Assembly (NCBI GenBank): GCA_019916065.1
Contig: CM034240.1
Span: forward strand, 42,853,180 to 42,917,179
Length of the DNA: 64,000 nt
Source of the DNA: Vitellaria paradoxa
Taxonomy: Eukaryota; Streptophyta; Magnoliopsida; Ericales; Sapotaceae
Direction of reading: 5' to 3'
The translations under genes and the position numbers were made by a program. Below the pieces are notes generated by a model. That model saw only the letters and a list, made by a program, of their open reading frames with translations, was not told the origin of the DNA and did no database searches. Positions 34,301 to 47,295 of the stretch are shown here, one piece after another (positions within the stretch are counted from its first letter, which is position 1; every line of letters begins with the position of its first letter).

Positions 34301-36780
34301 AAAAGTTTTTATCCAATGGCGGTTTTAGACAGAGTAATTATTTATTTATTTTTTATATGTGGGTCCAAAGATTTTATGAATGCCCAATAGCAACTTAAAG
34401 GGTCTTTGTGGGCCATTCCAATGAAACTAGACCATCAATTTCAGTTGGTCTCGGCTTTTTTTTTTAGTTACGTTGTCAATTAGCCCAAAGTGTGGAACCA
34501 GGCAACCCAAGAAGAAAATTGTAACTTTGCAAGACTTCCACATAGAGCTCTCTTGGATCCATCAATTTGGGCCGTCCTCATATTGGGCCCAATGTTCCAA
34601 CGTCAGACTATAAATCTTCTACCACATTAAAATAAGTATTCATCATTCAGGTTCTCTTTGGAATCTTTTTTAGTTTAATCAGATTGTATTTATATTTATG
34701 AATTTAAAATGAAAAGATCTGGTCTAATATGTAACTTTGTTAGTTTTAGATACGGATTTTATCATAATTTGAATAGTTTACATAAATCATCACGAAAAAA
34801 AAAAAAAAGTAATTATTTTGGAATCTTTCACAAGAGTGATTCTACTATTTAAGGAAATAGTAGTACTACTATTTTAGTAGTAAACATTAGTAAATATTAA
34901 AAAAATTCAATGTATTATTATCTAAATTAACTTTATTATTTATATTTTAATATAATTTAATATCGAATCTATTAATTTGAAACCTTTAATTATCTAATCA
35001 GATCATTAAATATTTTAGTTTGCTACAACAAAAATTGTATATTTTTCTTTAAAAAAAAAGCCTAAAGTAAGATAATTTCAGATATATAAAACACACACAC
35101 ACACACACTCTACCAAAATAATCAGACCGAAAAAATAAATAAAATCTAAGAAATAAAAATTATCACAGCCATCCATGCCCCAACAATGAAAGACCTACTT
35201 TCTGAATGGGGGCCATTGGAGAGTTGTCATGGACAAAGAAGAATGCATGATTACATTAGTTAGTTTCAAGCATGCTGTTTGATTGATGTATATATGTATA
35301 TATGTACATACTCTTTCGGCAATGCACGGTCATTCCCTAAATCATTTGGAATGAAATTATTATAGAGAATCAAATCGTGTGGTGGGTACGAAAATTAATT
35401 AATGGTACTACATTCTGTTAGGCTTCATAAATAAATAAGTTGGATAGCAAATTGCCATGAATCCTATTCCAAAATGGGTTCCACAAAACCCACAATCACA
35501 TGCAGATAGCCTAATCCAAATAATTTTACATGACATGTTGGGCTTTTGTCTGACACCTTGTGACATCAAAAAGCTTTATCGATTTAATGAAGTGACAAAA
35601 ATTTAAGTAAATAAAAAGTGACTCAATATATAAAACTTCTATTTATATAACCCATTAGGGTAATCCAATGATTCTAGAGACTAACCATAAACTCCCATAT
35701 TTTAAACTTGAATTTCGTTAGCTACTCTCCTGTCTTATCCGTTGTTTGGGTTTTGCAGGTGACTTTAAGTACTCCCAATTTACTCATCGACTACGCGATT
35801 CGTTAAGAGTTGCTATAAACCGATGCAGATTTCAAGTTACCCAAAAAAAAAAAAAAAACTTCTATTTATATATGTAGCAAAGAGACACAATTTTTTTTTT
35901 AATAAATAAAAAGGATTAGATTTCTTTTAACATGGGTAATTCTTGAAAGTGCCCCAAAACGAAGGTAAAGAGAGTACCTAAATGTTGTCACTTTCCCAAG
36001 AAAATATTATACTTACATTTCAAGTTGTAACTCTCTTTCACCAATAGCAATTTTTTTAACAAGCTATGGTGACCAAAAAAGCCATATACCACAAAAAGCT
36101 TGGGACCAACTCAAAAGAAGCAAAACCTGTTGACAAGACATAGATATATATTGTGCAATGTGCTAGCTAGGTAACATGGAATGAAGCCACAAATTCCACT
36201 TATATAAAGCATTCTTGTCATCGACCACAAATTTTCGCATCCACCTGTAGGATTTGCACATTGTTGTCGCGTATACATTCACCAAAGCAGTGGTAAGCAG
36301 CATCTGAAATCTAACACACACACACACACACACACACATATAAATATTATAGTTGACTACACGTATATACGTGTGCGTTGTACCTCACATCATGAACACC
36401 AACGTGGTGCATGAGAACAAGCAGTTCTATCCTTCGTGCCGTATAGCTACTCGACATGCTTACACGTCCATTTGCACCTGAAATCTAAATGTCATCTAAA
36501 TATACACAAGCACAAACACATTAATGGGTATTGACATTCAATTAAAGTTTTAATCTATAATTATTTATTAGAATATAACAAATTTGCACTGTGGGTTAGC
36601 CAAAAGTTTGCCATTTTTTTTTTTTTTTTGGTGTTTAGAGAGGGAAAAAAATTGAAGGTTAATTTTAATAGTAAGTTTTTTAATTTTACGTTCATTTGAC
36701 ATATTTATTTTTATTATTTAAAGGAAGTTATAAATATAATAGAATAATTTTAATCATTTAAAAAATAATTAAAAGATTAG
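34301..36780. other. Intergenic DNA with scattered insertions
   Basis: Apart from the retroposon at 35650-35857, it has AC repeats at about 35090-35108 and 36317-36340 and no recognisable gene. The stretch 36230-36500 is less AT-rich but without a long frame. Confidence 0.45.
35650..35857 (+). mobile_element. A-tailed retroposon, SINE-like
   Basis: A roughly 190-bp body ends in a run of about 16 A and is flanked by the perfect 15-bp repeat ACTTCTATTTATATA (35635-35649 and 35858-35872). TAGGGTAATCCAATG near the start resembles an A box, and TTGAATTTCG near 35710 a degenerate B box. The sequence does not match the other three SINEs, so it is a separate family. Confidence 0.78.
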
Positions 36781-36811
36781 CTTTTGGCTATTAATATCAA
36801 ACGGAGCTTTC

Positions 36812-36956
36812 AGACTCGATTTGGTTTACTAAAAACTTTTGAAAATTTTTTAAAATCTTTAAAAATTATTCATTTTTATCTCACTGTACGAATTATAAAC
36901 CCACAACTTATCTTATTTTATTTTATTTTTTATCACTTCAAACACACCTTTAGTTT
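36812..36956. mobile_element. Family-1 MITE copy
   Basis: CGATTTGGTTTACTAAAAAC at the left, CACTTCAAACACACCTTTAG at the right, with the shared core ATCTCACTGTACGAATTATA and ACAACTTATCTTA. Confidence 0.55.
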
Positions 36957-39843
36957 AGAATTACTAAGCATTGTGACAATAAAATGTACCGTAGTATCTT
37001 AAAATCTCTCTAGTCGACCCAAAACCATAGAAATTAAGACACGGAAGCAGTTGTATTCTGTGCAAAGTTGGGGGCGGTGATTTAACAATTCATTCTTATT
37101 AAAGTTGGGAAACATCATGTTCTCTTTGCTAATAGCATACAAAATGCAAGAGCTCAGCACATTACAATGTTTCCTCAAATTGAAGTTTTTTTTTTTTTTT
37201 TTTTTTCATGTTGACTGTCTCGGTTACGTGTAACGTGGGTGCTGCTAATTTTCTGGCACGAACTCGGACCGGCACGCGACGTGTCACTGCCAGGTGGCAT
37301 CTCTGGAGGCGATGATCGGTGGGTTTGGTCTGCTCTCTAACATGCACAAAAGACTTCAAAACTGTGTGCCACACTGCAATCTCTATACACATATATAAAA
37401 GCAAAGATGAAAATCTTTTATTATGTTGTCTGGTAATTTCAGAGAAAGGGATTGGCAAGCAAAAGATCACATGGAGAGAAGGCAAATGCCAAACATGTAC
37501 GGACTATTGATTGGTCAATGGGCTAGATCAAGGTGGATGCATTTGGTCGATTTGGTCCTAGTTAGTGATTACTGATGGGGATGCCATTATATTATTTTTT
37601 GTGTGTGTATACATAGAATATGCATGTATGTCCTATGTGAAATAATTAGTTCAAGATCTCGATCGATTAAAGCTGATATACATATATATATATACCAGTT
37701 TTGTGTCAACTATGTATGTTAGACCAACAATTCTCTCAATATAGTGATTTAAATTAAGCATTTTGTCTTGAACTACTTGTCTCGTAAAAGATTAAAACGG
37801 GGCTCTGGATGCACACAACGCAAGAGAACACACGCACACACACTACACACACACATATCATAATGAAAGAGGTCTTAAGAGTGAAGAAACATTTCAAGGA
37901 TGATCATGTACATCTAGAAGGAAGAAAGAAAAAAAAATGTATATGTTTTTTATTTTTATTTATATATTTAAAATTTTGGGTATAAAAATGATACAGTAAT
38001 AACATTTTTTAATTAAAATGTATCTTAGTGAGATCTTTCATTGAAAGTTATTGTTTTTAAAAGAGTTTTATGTTATTTTAATGCAATTTTTTTGATAAAA
38101 AATGTGATTGAACATGTAACTATTCAGAAGAATAAAAGTTAAAAAAAAATTATCAAACATGGGTAAGTCTATTTATGCTCCACTTATTCTCTCTTGTAAT
38201 TCACTTTTCTTTTTTATTAATTGAAATTACAAAACTAAACTTTTTAGTTAGCTACTTTTAATTATAATTTGAAATGACATACATACCAATCATAAATAAA
38301 ATTTTAGAAATTTGGATAATTTGGTACAAGAGAATTGGAAAAAAATATTTTAAAGATTAAAATAAATTTTATTTATATTTATATTTTTGACAAGTATATT
38401 AAAATAATTCTTATTTTATTTCAATTTCTAACTTAATAATCAAATAACAAAATTAATTTTTTCATTTATTTTATTTTTTTACAAAATTTTGTCTATATGA
38501 ACCTTTCAAAAAACAATCAAAATAAGTAAATAAATATATCAAAAAATTAAATTCTAACCAAAAAAAAATATCAAACGATCTATAAGTATCAATAATCCAG
38601 AAATTTAATTTTTTTTATAATAGGAAATATTTTTTAAAAAAATTAAAATTAAAAATGTTTCTTTTAGTCAGAATTTATATCAAATTTTCAAAAAAATATC
38701 AAGATAAGTAAATTAATATATTAAAAAAATTAAACTCTAACAAATATATATATATATATATCGAACGAGCTACAAGTATCATTATTTTAAAATTTTAATT
38801 TTTTTTATAATAGGAGATATTTTAAGAAAAAAATTTAGAATTAAAAATATCCGTCATAGTAAGGTTACTTACATGTCATAAATCAATTTTTTTTTTTTCA
38901 AAATTAGAGTGTAATTGTTTGTTTGTCAAAAAATTAAAAGGAGAAATGCGTTTGGGAAGTTGCCTTGTCAATATTTTGTGCTAAAAGGCTTTTTCTATTA
39001 TAAATTAATAAGAGTGTTTATAGTATTATAATTATGCTTTATTTTAAAATTTTGTATAAGGGTATTTGTGGTACTCTACAAAGAAAATAGGTGATTGTGT
39101 AATTTCAATTAACAAAAAAAGAAAGTAGAGTGCAAAAAGAAATAATTAGAGTACAAATAAGATCAACCATTAATTTTTAGTTCTTGGTTAGATTAAATGG
39201 GGAGATTCATGAACTACTTAATTTCTCAGAGTTGCATCAATTAACAACTATTAATTTGATGTGAATTTCCATACAAATTTTACAAATACCAAGTACGGAA
39301 ACATTGAGAAAGGAGTAGGAAGAGGGCAAAGTTTAACTGAAATCTTCATGCTTAGTTAGGAGATACGTACTTAATTAATTAATTAATTTGTTCATGGCAA
39401 CGCATGTGTACGTTCTCTTAATTAAAATTGCTTTCTACTCAAAGCACTGGCAGAAGCAACTTATGTTTGCAATGTTAATTCGCGGTGTCGTTGTAGGTTT
39501 CATATATATATATTTCTAATCAAATCTATCCTAATTAATATTTGGTCTTTTAACATGTTGAAATTTCCGAGCAATTAAATTTTTTTTTAAGGTAATGGTT
39601 TTAATTAGAGGGTGTTTAAACCTTCAAATGTAATTATTACTTCCAAGTTGTTGAAACCATCATTTGCTTAACGAGCAGCAACAAAAAGTAGCTGTTTTTT
39701 TTTTTTTTTTTAAATTACATTAAGCCCAGTTTAGCACAAACCAATAGAGTAGAACGAGAATGTTTGGTAGGAAGTCAATGTTGAAAAATTGTACGAATAA
39801 AATATAACAACTACCCTCACAATATTCATCTATTAGTTTTTAA
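36957..39843. other. Intergenic DNA with one GC-rich island
   Basis: Mostly AT-rich. Positions 37210-37345 are clearly GC-richer and contain GACGTGTCAC (ABRE/G-box-like) and CCAGGTGGCA, but no coding sequence I can defend. Confidence 0.45.
38504..38868. repeat. Tandem duplication, about 182-bp unit
   Basis: ATAAGTAAATAAATATATC (38522) and ATAAGTAAATTAATATATT (38704) start parallel copies. Both continue through AAATTAAA.TCTAAC, TACAAGTATCA-like, AATTTTTTTTATAATAGGA and AGATATTTT with moderate divergence. Confidence 0.8.
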
Positions 39844-40002
39844 GCAGTATTTGGTTGATAAAAAGTTAGTTAATTAAAAAATAATAAAAATAGAAATATG
39901 TGATAAAAAAGTGATACATGGAGAAATTTAATTAAAGGAAAGTACAAAAATTAATTAAAATTAATAAGTTTTTATGACTTTTAATGCCACCAAACATGAC
40001 CT
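39844..40002. mobile_element. Harbinger-like MITE, relative of 11216-11361
   Basis: Starts GCAGTATTTGGTTG and ends CCACCAAACATGACC, with TAA on both sides (39841-39843 and 40003-40005). The core AGGAAAGTACAAAAATT...TTAATAAGTTTTTATGA parallels AAGAAAGTACAAAAAGTTGA in the 11216 copy. Confidence 0.65.
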
Positions 40003-40900
40003 TAATTTCATACAAGACACGCCCTAACAACTAAAAAAAGGTAATACCACCATTTATATGTGAAATTGTGTAGTCCAAAGTTACTGACTCGTTGAGCAAG
40101 AGCAAAAACGAGAGGTGTAGAGCGAAACCGATCATGGTGAAAATATTATGAGAGCAAGAGCACCTCTAAAGCGCATCTAACTAAAAATCTCTTAATTGTT
40201 TACATATAATTATTTACAATTGCTTTTTTTTTTGGATTAATTTCTTTAAAAATTTTATCATATACATATATCTAAGTTATAAAAATAAGAATAATTTATA
40301 AATGAATTAAAACAAATAAACAGCGAGTTATGAGATCATTGTTAAAAAATTTGTGTTATTTTTGAAACATTTTACTGACTATTATCAATTATTTTTATAC
40401 TTTTTTCATTTTTAAATCATCACTGTGCTAGTCCTTTAAAAACGAAAGAAAATAGTTGACCAAATAAATTCATGAATTTCATCATAATTAGTGCTCAATT
40501 TGCTAATCCACACCGACTTTTAAAAGAAATTATTTACTTAAATCATTATTGCATCAAAGACCACTGCTCCCGAGAAATCTTATCTTCAACTAACTCTAGA
40601 AAAGGAAAACAAAAAACAAAAAAGGGCTGTTAGGAAGCAATTGGATTCCATTTCCTCCAATCATGAAGGCTTAATGGAATTAGATTTGTCTTTTATATAT
40701 GCTAGTTGTTAAGTAAAATAATAATAAGTCGATCAAACGGCAAGTCGAAAGTCATAATTAACCCATGTCATCTCAAAGTCATTTCCCTCAAGCAAAATCC
40801 TCACAAACGTTATGAATCGGAGACCAACGATGTCTCTCCTATTAGACTCCTTAAATTGGACCCACTTCCACGTTTTTGTGCCTCTGGATCCACTCAAAAG

Positions 40901-41178
40901 TAGGGGCCATTTGGCTCATAACAAAATTAAAGAAAAAAAATTCAAAAATTTTAACTTTTTTTTTTTACTAAATAAAAAATTAATTTTTATTATTTTTTTA
41001 TAATTTTTATTAGCTTTATCCAATTTTTACCAATTTTTTTTAATATTCTTCAATTTCATTCAATTTTATAAATTTTTGCTAAATATCCAATTAATCGCTA
41101 AAATGTTACATGTCAATTTATGGCACAAAATCATATTTTTTAAAAATTTTTTGATAGTGCCAAATGTCTAGCTCCTAT
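40901..41178. mobile_element. MITE-like element, TAGGGGCCATTTGGC type
   Basis: The left end TAGGGGCCATTTGGCTC and right end GCCAAATGTCTAGCTCCTA are an inverted pair. The block TTAATCGCTAAAATGTTACA and GTCAATTTATGGCACAAA is also found, diverged, at 15165-15215. Confidence 0.6.
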
Positions 41179-41229
41179 ATTTCCCTAACATCTTGAAATT
41201 TTGATTCCTTCCGTAACATGCCTATACTA

Positions 41230-41375
41230 TAGATGCGTTTGACACACTGAAAATTTTTAAAAATCTCTAAAAATTTTTAAAATTATTCACTTTTTATTTT
41301 ACTGCATGAATTACGAACTCACAGATTATTTCAAATTATCTCATTTTATCTTTTTTTTTATCACTCCAAACATCC
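41230..41375. mobile_element. Family-1 MITE copy
   Basis: Left GATGCGTTTGACACACTG, right CACTCCAAACATCC, with the shared core TTTTACTGCATGAATTACGA and ACTCACAGATTATTTC. Confidence 0.65.
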
Positions 41376-42236
41376 TATATATATACTATAGCAATATTGG
41401 CTCTTTAACCCCAAATAAAAAAAAAAAAAATTCAAATCCCAATTCCAAAATTTTAAGAATTTAAGAAGATGACGTGACATATTGAATTGTATGTATTCGC
41501 TTCACCCTTTGCTTGCTCTTTCATTTGTGGATTATCTCTTAAATTGTTTTTCTTTTTGGATCGCTTAAACTATAATTATTCACTTCCACTTTAGAGAAAC
41601 ACGGAAACTTAATTAATTAAGTTCACTCATGCCCAAAGTAAAAATTATTTAAAAATTTCAAACTATCCAACACCTTGCCTAACTAAATACAATTGGGCTT
41701 TTGTAACTAAATTACCTTGACTTGAAAAATATGGATTTTGACACCCAAAAAAAAAAAACTAAAATTTTTTGAGTTATTTATTTTCATAAATGTCTAATTT
41801 TATTGAGTGAAAAAAAAAAAAAAAACCAATTGAGTCAAGTTGTTCCAAATGCATTTTTTTTCCTTAAAACAATCCCAATGTCAATCGGAAAAAAAAAAAA
41901 ATTTGGGAGCCTAACTTTTTCATTAATTTCTAAAATTAGTGAGTGCGAAATTTAATTTAATCTTTTTAAAATATCCAAAAACTGAATTAAATAGACTCAG
42001 CTATTTTCATCATCCTAATGTTATTTCACGGGAACTTTTTTTTTTTTTTTTTAGTGTATTTAAAGTTCATATGTATCAAAATTAAATGAAAGTTATTAAA
42101 AACAAAATTTATTAGCATTTAAAATTTTAAAATTTAAAGCATAGCATCGGTTACAACTAATAATACACATGCTTACATTAATGTTGTTTATGACTTCAAA
42201 CTTTTTTGTTTTATTTTATTTATTTATTTTTTTTTT

Positions 42237-42262
42237 TGGGTGGGGGGGGGGGGTTGGGGGAT
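42237..42262 (+). repeat. G-rich run with quadruplex potential
   Basis: GGGTGGGGGGGGGGGG followed by TTGGGGG directly after a T-run: enough G tracts for an intramolecular quadruplex. Confidence 0.6.
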
Positions 42263-42904
42263 TGGTTGAAATATTCCCCAGAAGTAAAATCGATCTCGAT
42301 TACATTGTTGAAAGTTTACTCCTTCCTTCGCTACCATTACCAACCACTATTTTGCTTAGTAATGCTACGACATCACAACACGCACTGTGGGAGAAGAGTT
42401 GAGTAGCTACGACTCATACACCTTCCTATCTGATTTCTAATCATGATGGAAAAGGCCCTTCCACATTGTAGGTTCAATTCCTTTGCCTTGTTTTCAAACT
42501 GATATATTATGATTCCTTTGTATTGTGAGTTTAGATAAACTTCAGCTTTTTCATATCAATCAAACAATATACATATATATAAATATATATATGTACGTAA
42601 AATTTTGTGTTCTTCATTTTTAAAAGCAAGAAGATGCGTCTAAAATTTGTGCAAGCAATGCTTAGGGCAACCAAGGAAAAATTTTAACCAATCGCTTACA
42701 TAGCATCAGCCAAAGGCCAATTGCCCTCCTTGTTTTTGTATGACTCTTTATATGTATAGATATCAGCAAGGTGTTAAATCAGCCAGAAGTTAGATCTTCT
42801 CTCCAAACAAAATTGGGCACATTTGACAACCATTTTGTTTCTAGTTTTTTCTTTGTTTTGTTTTTTCCTCACTTTCTTGAAAACCAAACATAAAAACTAG
42901 TTTA

Positions 42905-44095
42905 GCACCCATTTGATAAAACTGTCAGTTTTCAATTTTTGTGTTCGGTTTTTAATTTTTTGTTTTCATTTACATAGTAGAAAAAAGAAAATAAAAACTT
43001 GAAAATACGTTTGGCAACGATAATTGTTAGTTAGTAGTTACAATTGTTAGTTAATTAAATTCAAAAAATTTAATTATTTTAATTATTAAAATTAATTTAA
43101 TTTTATAAAAAAAATATAATAAAAATAATTTATTATAATTATTTTTAAAAATAATTTAATAAAATATATTTACTGTTAATTAAAGTAATTAATTTAATTA
43201 ACTTAATTTCATTTAATTTAATTACTTAAATTTAATTGATTTAATTAATTAATTATATCAATTAGATTTAATTATTTTAATTATATTATTTTTTCAAAAT
43301 AATTTGATTCAATAAAAATAAAATAAAATATATGCAATATAATTTAATTATATTATCTATCAAAAACAATTTATATTAAATTATTTTTATATTAATTTAA
43401 TTAATTAAATTTAATTATATAATTAATTAAATTTAAATTAATTAAACGTATTTATTTTAATTATATCTTTATTAAAATAATTTAATTCAATAAAAATAAA
43501 ATATATTAAATATAATTCATTATATTATTAATTAATTATAATTTAATAAAATAATATTATATTAATTTAACAAATTAAATTCAATTATAATTAATATAAT
43601 TTGGTTAATTAATATATTTAATATATAATTTAATATATTAAATTAATTATTGATAAAAGTAATTATTATTTAAATTATATTTAATATATTTTTACATAAA
43701 TAAAAATAATATATTATTAATTTTATATATTAATACATATTAATATATTTTATATATTAATTTAATACTTTTATATTAAATAATAATATATTTCTTGATG
43801 ACCGAAGATGAGTGGAAAGTAGTGGCAGCGGTGGCCGGATATTGGTAACAACTAGTAGATGATAGTAATTAATGATTGTAACTAGTAGTAGTTGTATAAG
43901 AAATTGAAAACTGAAAATGAAAACTTGAGAAAACACATTTTCTATATTTTCATAATTTTTAAAAATTTGGAACATAATTTTGATTTTTTTGAAAACTAAA
44001 AACAAATTTACCAAACGCGTTTTCGTGTTCAAGTTTCCAAAAAAATGAAAACAAAAACAAAAAACTGAAAACGAAATGGTTGCCAAACGGGGCCT
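42905..44095. mobile_element. AT-island element A (about 1.2 kb)
   Basis: Ends: CACCCATTTGATAAAACTG at the left, and GAAATGGTTGCCAAACGGGG near 44090 at the right, which reads CCGTTTGGCAACCATTTC inverted. Between 43060 and 43790 the sequence is almost only A/T (TTAATTAATTTAATTATAT words). A GC-richer tract at 43800-43860 follows. No coding potential. Confidence 0.5.
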
Positions 44096-45060
44096 AATAA
44101 ATTTGTTTTTAATTTTTAGTTTTTAAAAAAATTAAAGCTATTTTTAAAATTTTTAAAAATTATGAAAATATGAAAATTTTGTTTTCTAAAGTTTTTATTT
44201 TCAATTTTTAATTTATTTCACAACAACTACTAGTCACAATTATCACCCACCATCAACTACTACCATCCACTGTCACCATTTACCCATCTTTGGTGATTGC
44301 CAATTGTCGCTGCCCCTCACTCACCTCTAACTATCGCCAATCGCCACCGTTGCTACCCCCAGCCACCTCTTGTGTTTAGTGATGGTAAATTTTTTATTTT
44401 TATTTTACATAAAAAATATTAAATATGATTTAATTATATAATTTATTAAGAATAATTCAATCCAATAAAAATAAAATATATTAAACATAATTTATTATAT
44501 TATTTTTTAAAAACAATTTAATAAAGTATATTTCATGTTAATTAAATTAATTAACTTAAATTAATTATTTTTAATAAATAATGTAATTAAATAGTATTTA
44601 ATATATTTTATTTATTGAATTAAATTATTTTTAATAAAAAATATAATTAAAATTAATTAATTAATTATAACTTAAATTAATAATGTAATTAAATAGTATT
44701 TAATATATTTTATTTATTTAATTAAATTATTTTAAATAAAAAATATAATTAAATAAATTAATTAATTATAATTAATTTAAGTTAATTAAATAATTAATTT
44801 AATTAAGATGAAATATATTTTATTAAATTATTTTTAAAAAATAACATAATAAATTATGTTTAATATATTTTATTTTTATCAAATTAAATTTTTTATCAAA
44901 TAATATAATTAAAATAATTAAATTTAATTAATTAATAACTACTGTTACCAAACTTGCTTTCAAGTTTTTTTTTTTTTTTAAAGCTCTAAGAATGAAAACT
45001 AAAAATAAAAAATTAAATACAGAAATTGAAAATTGATAGCTTTATCAACGGAACCTTAAC
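44096..45060. mobile_element. AT-island element B, inverted relative of A
   Basis: Sequence 44100-44340 is the inverted counterpart of 43800-44090 (shared blocks TTTTCATAATTTTTAAAAAT, ACTAGTAGTAGTTGT / ACAACTACTAGT, and ATGATAG-like), followed by another A/T-only stretch to about 44935, then TTACCAAACTTGCTTTCAAG. This suggests two copies of one family inserted head to head. Confidence 0.5.
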
Positions 45061-46883
45061 CTATCACAATATATTTTCATGGTTATTGAAAAAAAAAAGG
45101 AAAGAAACAAAAGCCAAATTGCTAGTCAAGCATTTGATTATTGAGTTAAACCAAAATAGACAATTAGAAGAAATTGGTAATGAGAAATGGGTATTGAGTA
45201 TCCGCACGACATCAAGGTAAGTACATTTCGAAATTTATCAAGATAATCATGTGCACTTTGTGGTTTTATTGCTTCTATTATAATCATATTACGTACGCTA
45301 TGGTTGTAAGGTCAAGCTCACCTTCTCTAATTCCAACATTAATTAGTGAGATTTGGGATGATAGGTGGCCATCTCAACTGGCCCATGGGAAAAGGAATTT
45401 GGGATTTCGTGGTCTGTGTAGAATTGTTGTGCGGAACAATGGATCCTTAAATAAATAATGATAAATAAATAAATAAATAAATATAAAAAAATACCCACGA
45501 TGAAAAAGTATAAGATTTAGGTGTTTCAATAATTTAATTATGGATACCATAGAATTTAATTTTTTTTTATCAAACTCCAACAATAGAGTAAGAAAAATTT
45601 AAAGAAACTATTTGATAACTTTATCACCTTATTCTTAATTTTTCTCTCAATCCTAACCTTAGACAACCTTTATCTAGAATTCTTACAATGTTAAATATAT
45701 CCCAGAATATATATACCTTGTGCCCCTAGGCAAAATTTGTTTCCAAATGCAGTTTAAAAAACTATCAAGTCTACACTTGCAGGAGCAATTTTCTCGCAAA
45801 CTTCCAACCAGTACTCACGCGCTACCTGCAGAGTTAAAATGCCAAACACGCTTTTTAGTTTTTTCTCATAAATTAGAGTGGTCTTCCTTGGGCTTCTAGC
45901 GAGCTTCCCACGAAGTTAGGAATAGGGCGAATTCAAAATTTGGGATTCGCCTAGGTTGAAAAATTTTTAAGACAGATTGGGCTAAGCTATAAAAAGCTAG
46001 TCTAAACAAAATGTTTAAATGAATAGTGAGTTAAACTACAAAAATTTGAGGTGAACTAAATTTAAAAAAATAAATTGAATTAAAAAAATTAGACTCAGCT
46101 ACTTGGACTACAACTCAGGACAGCCATAGAGTTGGTCTACCCCCGATGAGAAATGTACAACTGCTATATTATATCTGTCTATTTTTCAACATTTAAGTGT
46201 AATGATTATAAATTACAACTCTAATAACAGGTACAAAAATTCTATCCTCACTGCTCATTTGTCCTGCATTAATCACTACTCATTCTATTTTGTATTAGTG
46301 ATTATCCATAATGACGAATGTATTTCATCCAAAATTATCACAGTCATAAATTATTATTTCTTATTAAAAAATTAATAGTGAAAATGTAAGTAGTGTGAGT
46401 GCGGATAAAAGAGACGGTGAGAGTAGCATTACTGTAACGGGTATGTGTGGAAGGACGAGTTGAAGGAAGGGAAGACATTTTATCGTCAAGGGCACAACTA
46501 CATGCATAAAGGGAGAGGAAGAGGAAGTAATTGAGAAGAGCCATCGTTTCGATGAATAATCCAAGTATTTACTGGCTCATTTCGATGTTACTTCTCCTCG
46601 CGCACACCAATGAAAAGAAGAAGAAAATTCGAATCGGATTCGAAAAGAGTGACATACTCAATGCGCAAGAGATAAGGAAACTTCACCATTTAACTGTACT
46701 TGATCTAATGTCCACACCCTGAAGCAGAAAAATAACGGATTTAAAGCTCCGTTTGGAGCCCTAAACTCCTCAAAAATATATATATAAAAATCTCAAAATT
46801 TTTAGTTTTTTTTACTATATATATATTACATGACTATAACTTTTATTAAATTTTATTTACTTGTAGCCACTCCAAATACACCT
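45061..46883. other. Intergenic DNA, no confirmed gene
   Basis: Two patches are less AT-rich (45690-45930 and 46390-46720). In the second, a frame at 46552 encodes MNNPSIYWLISMLLLLAHTN followed by a basic stretch, superficially like a signal peptide, but with only 56 residues and no recognised motif. Confidence 0.4.
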
Positions 46884-46899
46884 AAGTTTGAGCAATCCC

Positions 46900-47160
46900 G
46901 CCCCTTCGAGAGTGATCGAGCGGGAGTTCGGGAGTGCCTAAGGGCCTGGGCCGTGTGCGGTCCCAGGTTCGACTTTCTTTCGGGAGGGTGGGTTACCGCT
47001 TTGGCGGATTTGTAACAGCTCCCCTCGATCGATCCGGTTAGCCAGGACTTACCTAGGCTGGTTTACCACCTTGTGGGCCATTGCTGGCTTGGTCCATGGG
47101 GCGCGCTTCACCCAGTGCGCACTTTCGGATAGCGGCTGCGGGTTTCTTCCCAACCCACAG
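46900..47160 (+). mobile_element. tRNA-type SINE, copy 2 of 3
   Basis: The 261-bp element lies between 16-bp repeats AAGTTTGAGCAATCCC (46884-46899 and 47161-47176). B box GGTTCGACTTTC at 46967; A-box region degraded (AGTGATCGAGCGGG at 46911). It shares GGTGGGTTACCGCT, TTAGCCAGGACTTACCTAGG and CCAGTGCGCAC with the other copies. Confidence 0.9.
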
Positions 47161-47295
47161 AAGTTTGAGCAATCCCAGCTGGAAAGGATCATGATTCTTA
47201 CTACAGTGCGCACTTTCGGATAGCGACTGCGAGTTTCTTCCCGACCCACATAAGTTTGAGCAATCCCAGCTGGAAAGGATCATGATTCTTACTAC
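47114..47295 (+). repeat. 91-bp tandem duplication across the SINE 3' junction
   Basis: A unit made of the last ~47 bp of the SINE plus ~44 bp of flanking DNA occurs twice: 47114-47204 and 47205-47295. The flank halves (AAGTTTGAGCAATCCCAGCT and following) look identical, while the SINE-tail halves differ at about four positions. Confidence 0.9.

Larger units (their letters stand above)
40003..42900. other. Intergenic DNA with two MITEs and a G-rich run, no gene
   Basis: AT-rich, with long A or T runs. A weak open frame over 42169-42402 starts in a poly-T/poly-G tract and I do not consider it a gene. Confidence 0.45.

Noticed and set aside
42169..42406. Gene starting in the poly-T/poly-G tract
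   Set aside because: The frame is mostly homopolymer-coded residues (F and G), with no recognisable domain.
46552..46722. Small frame MNNPSIYWLISMLLLLAHTN... as a secreted peptide gene
   Set aside because: Only 56 residues, no known motif, no promoter or homolog visible; the hydrophobic start alone is weak evidence.
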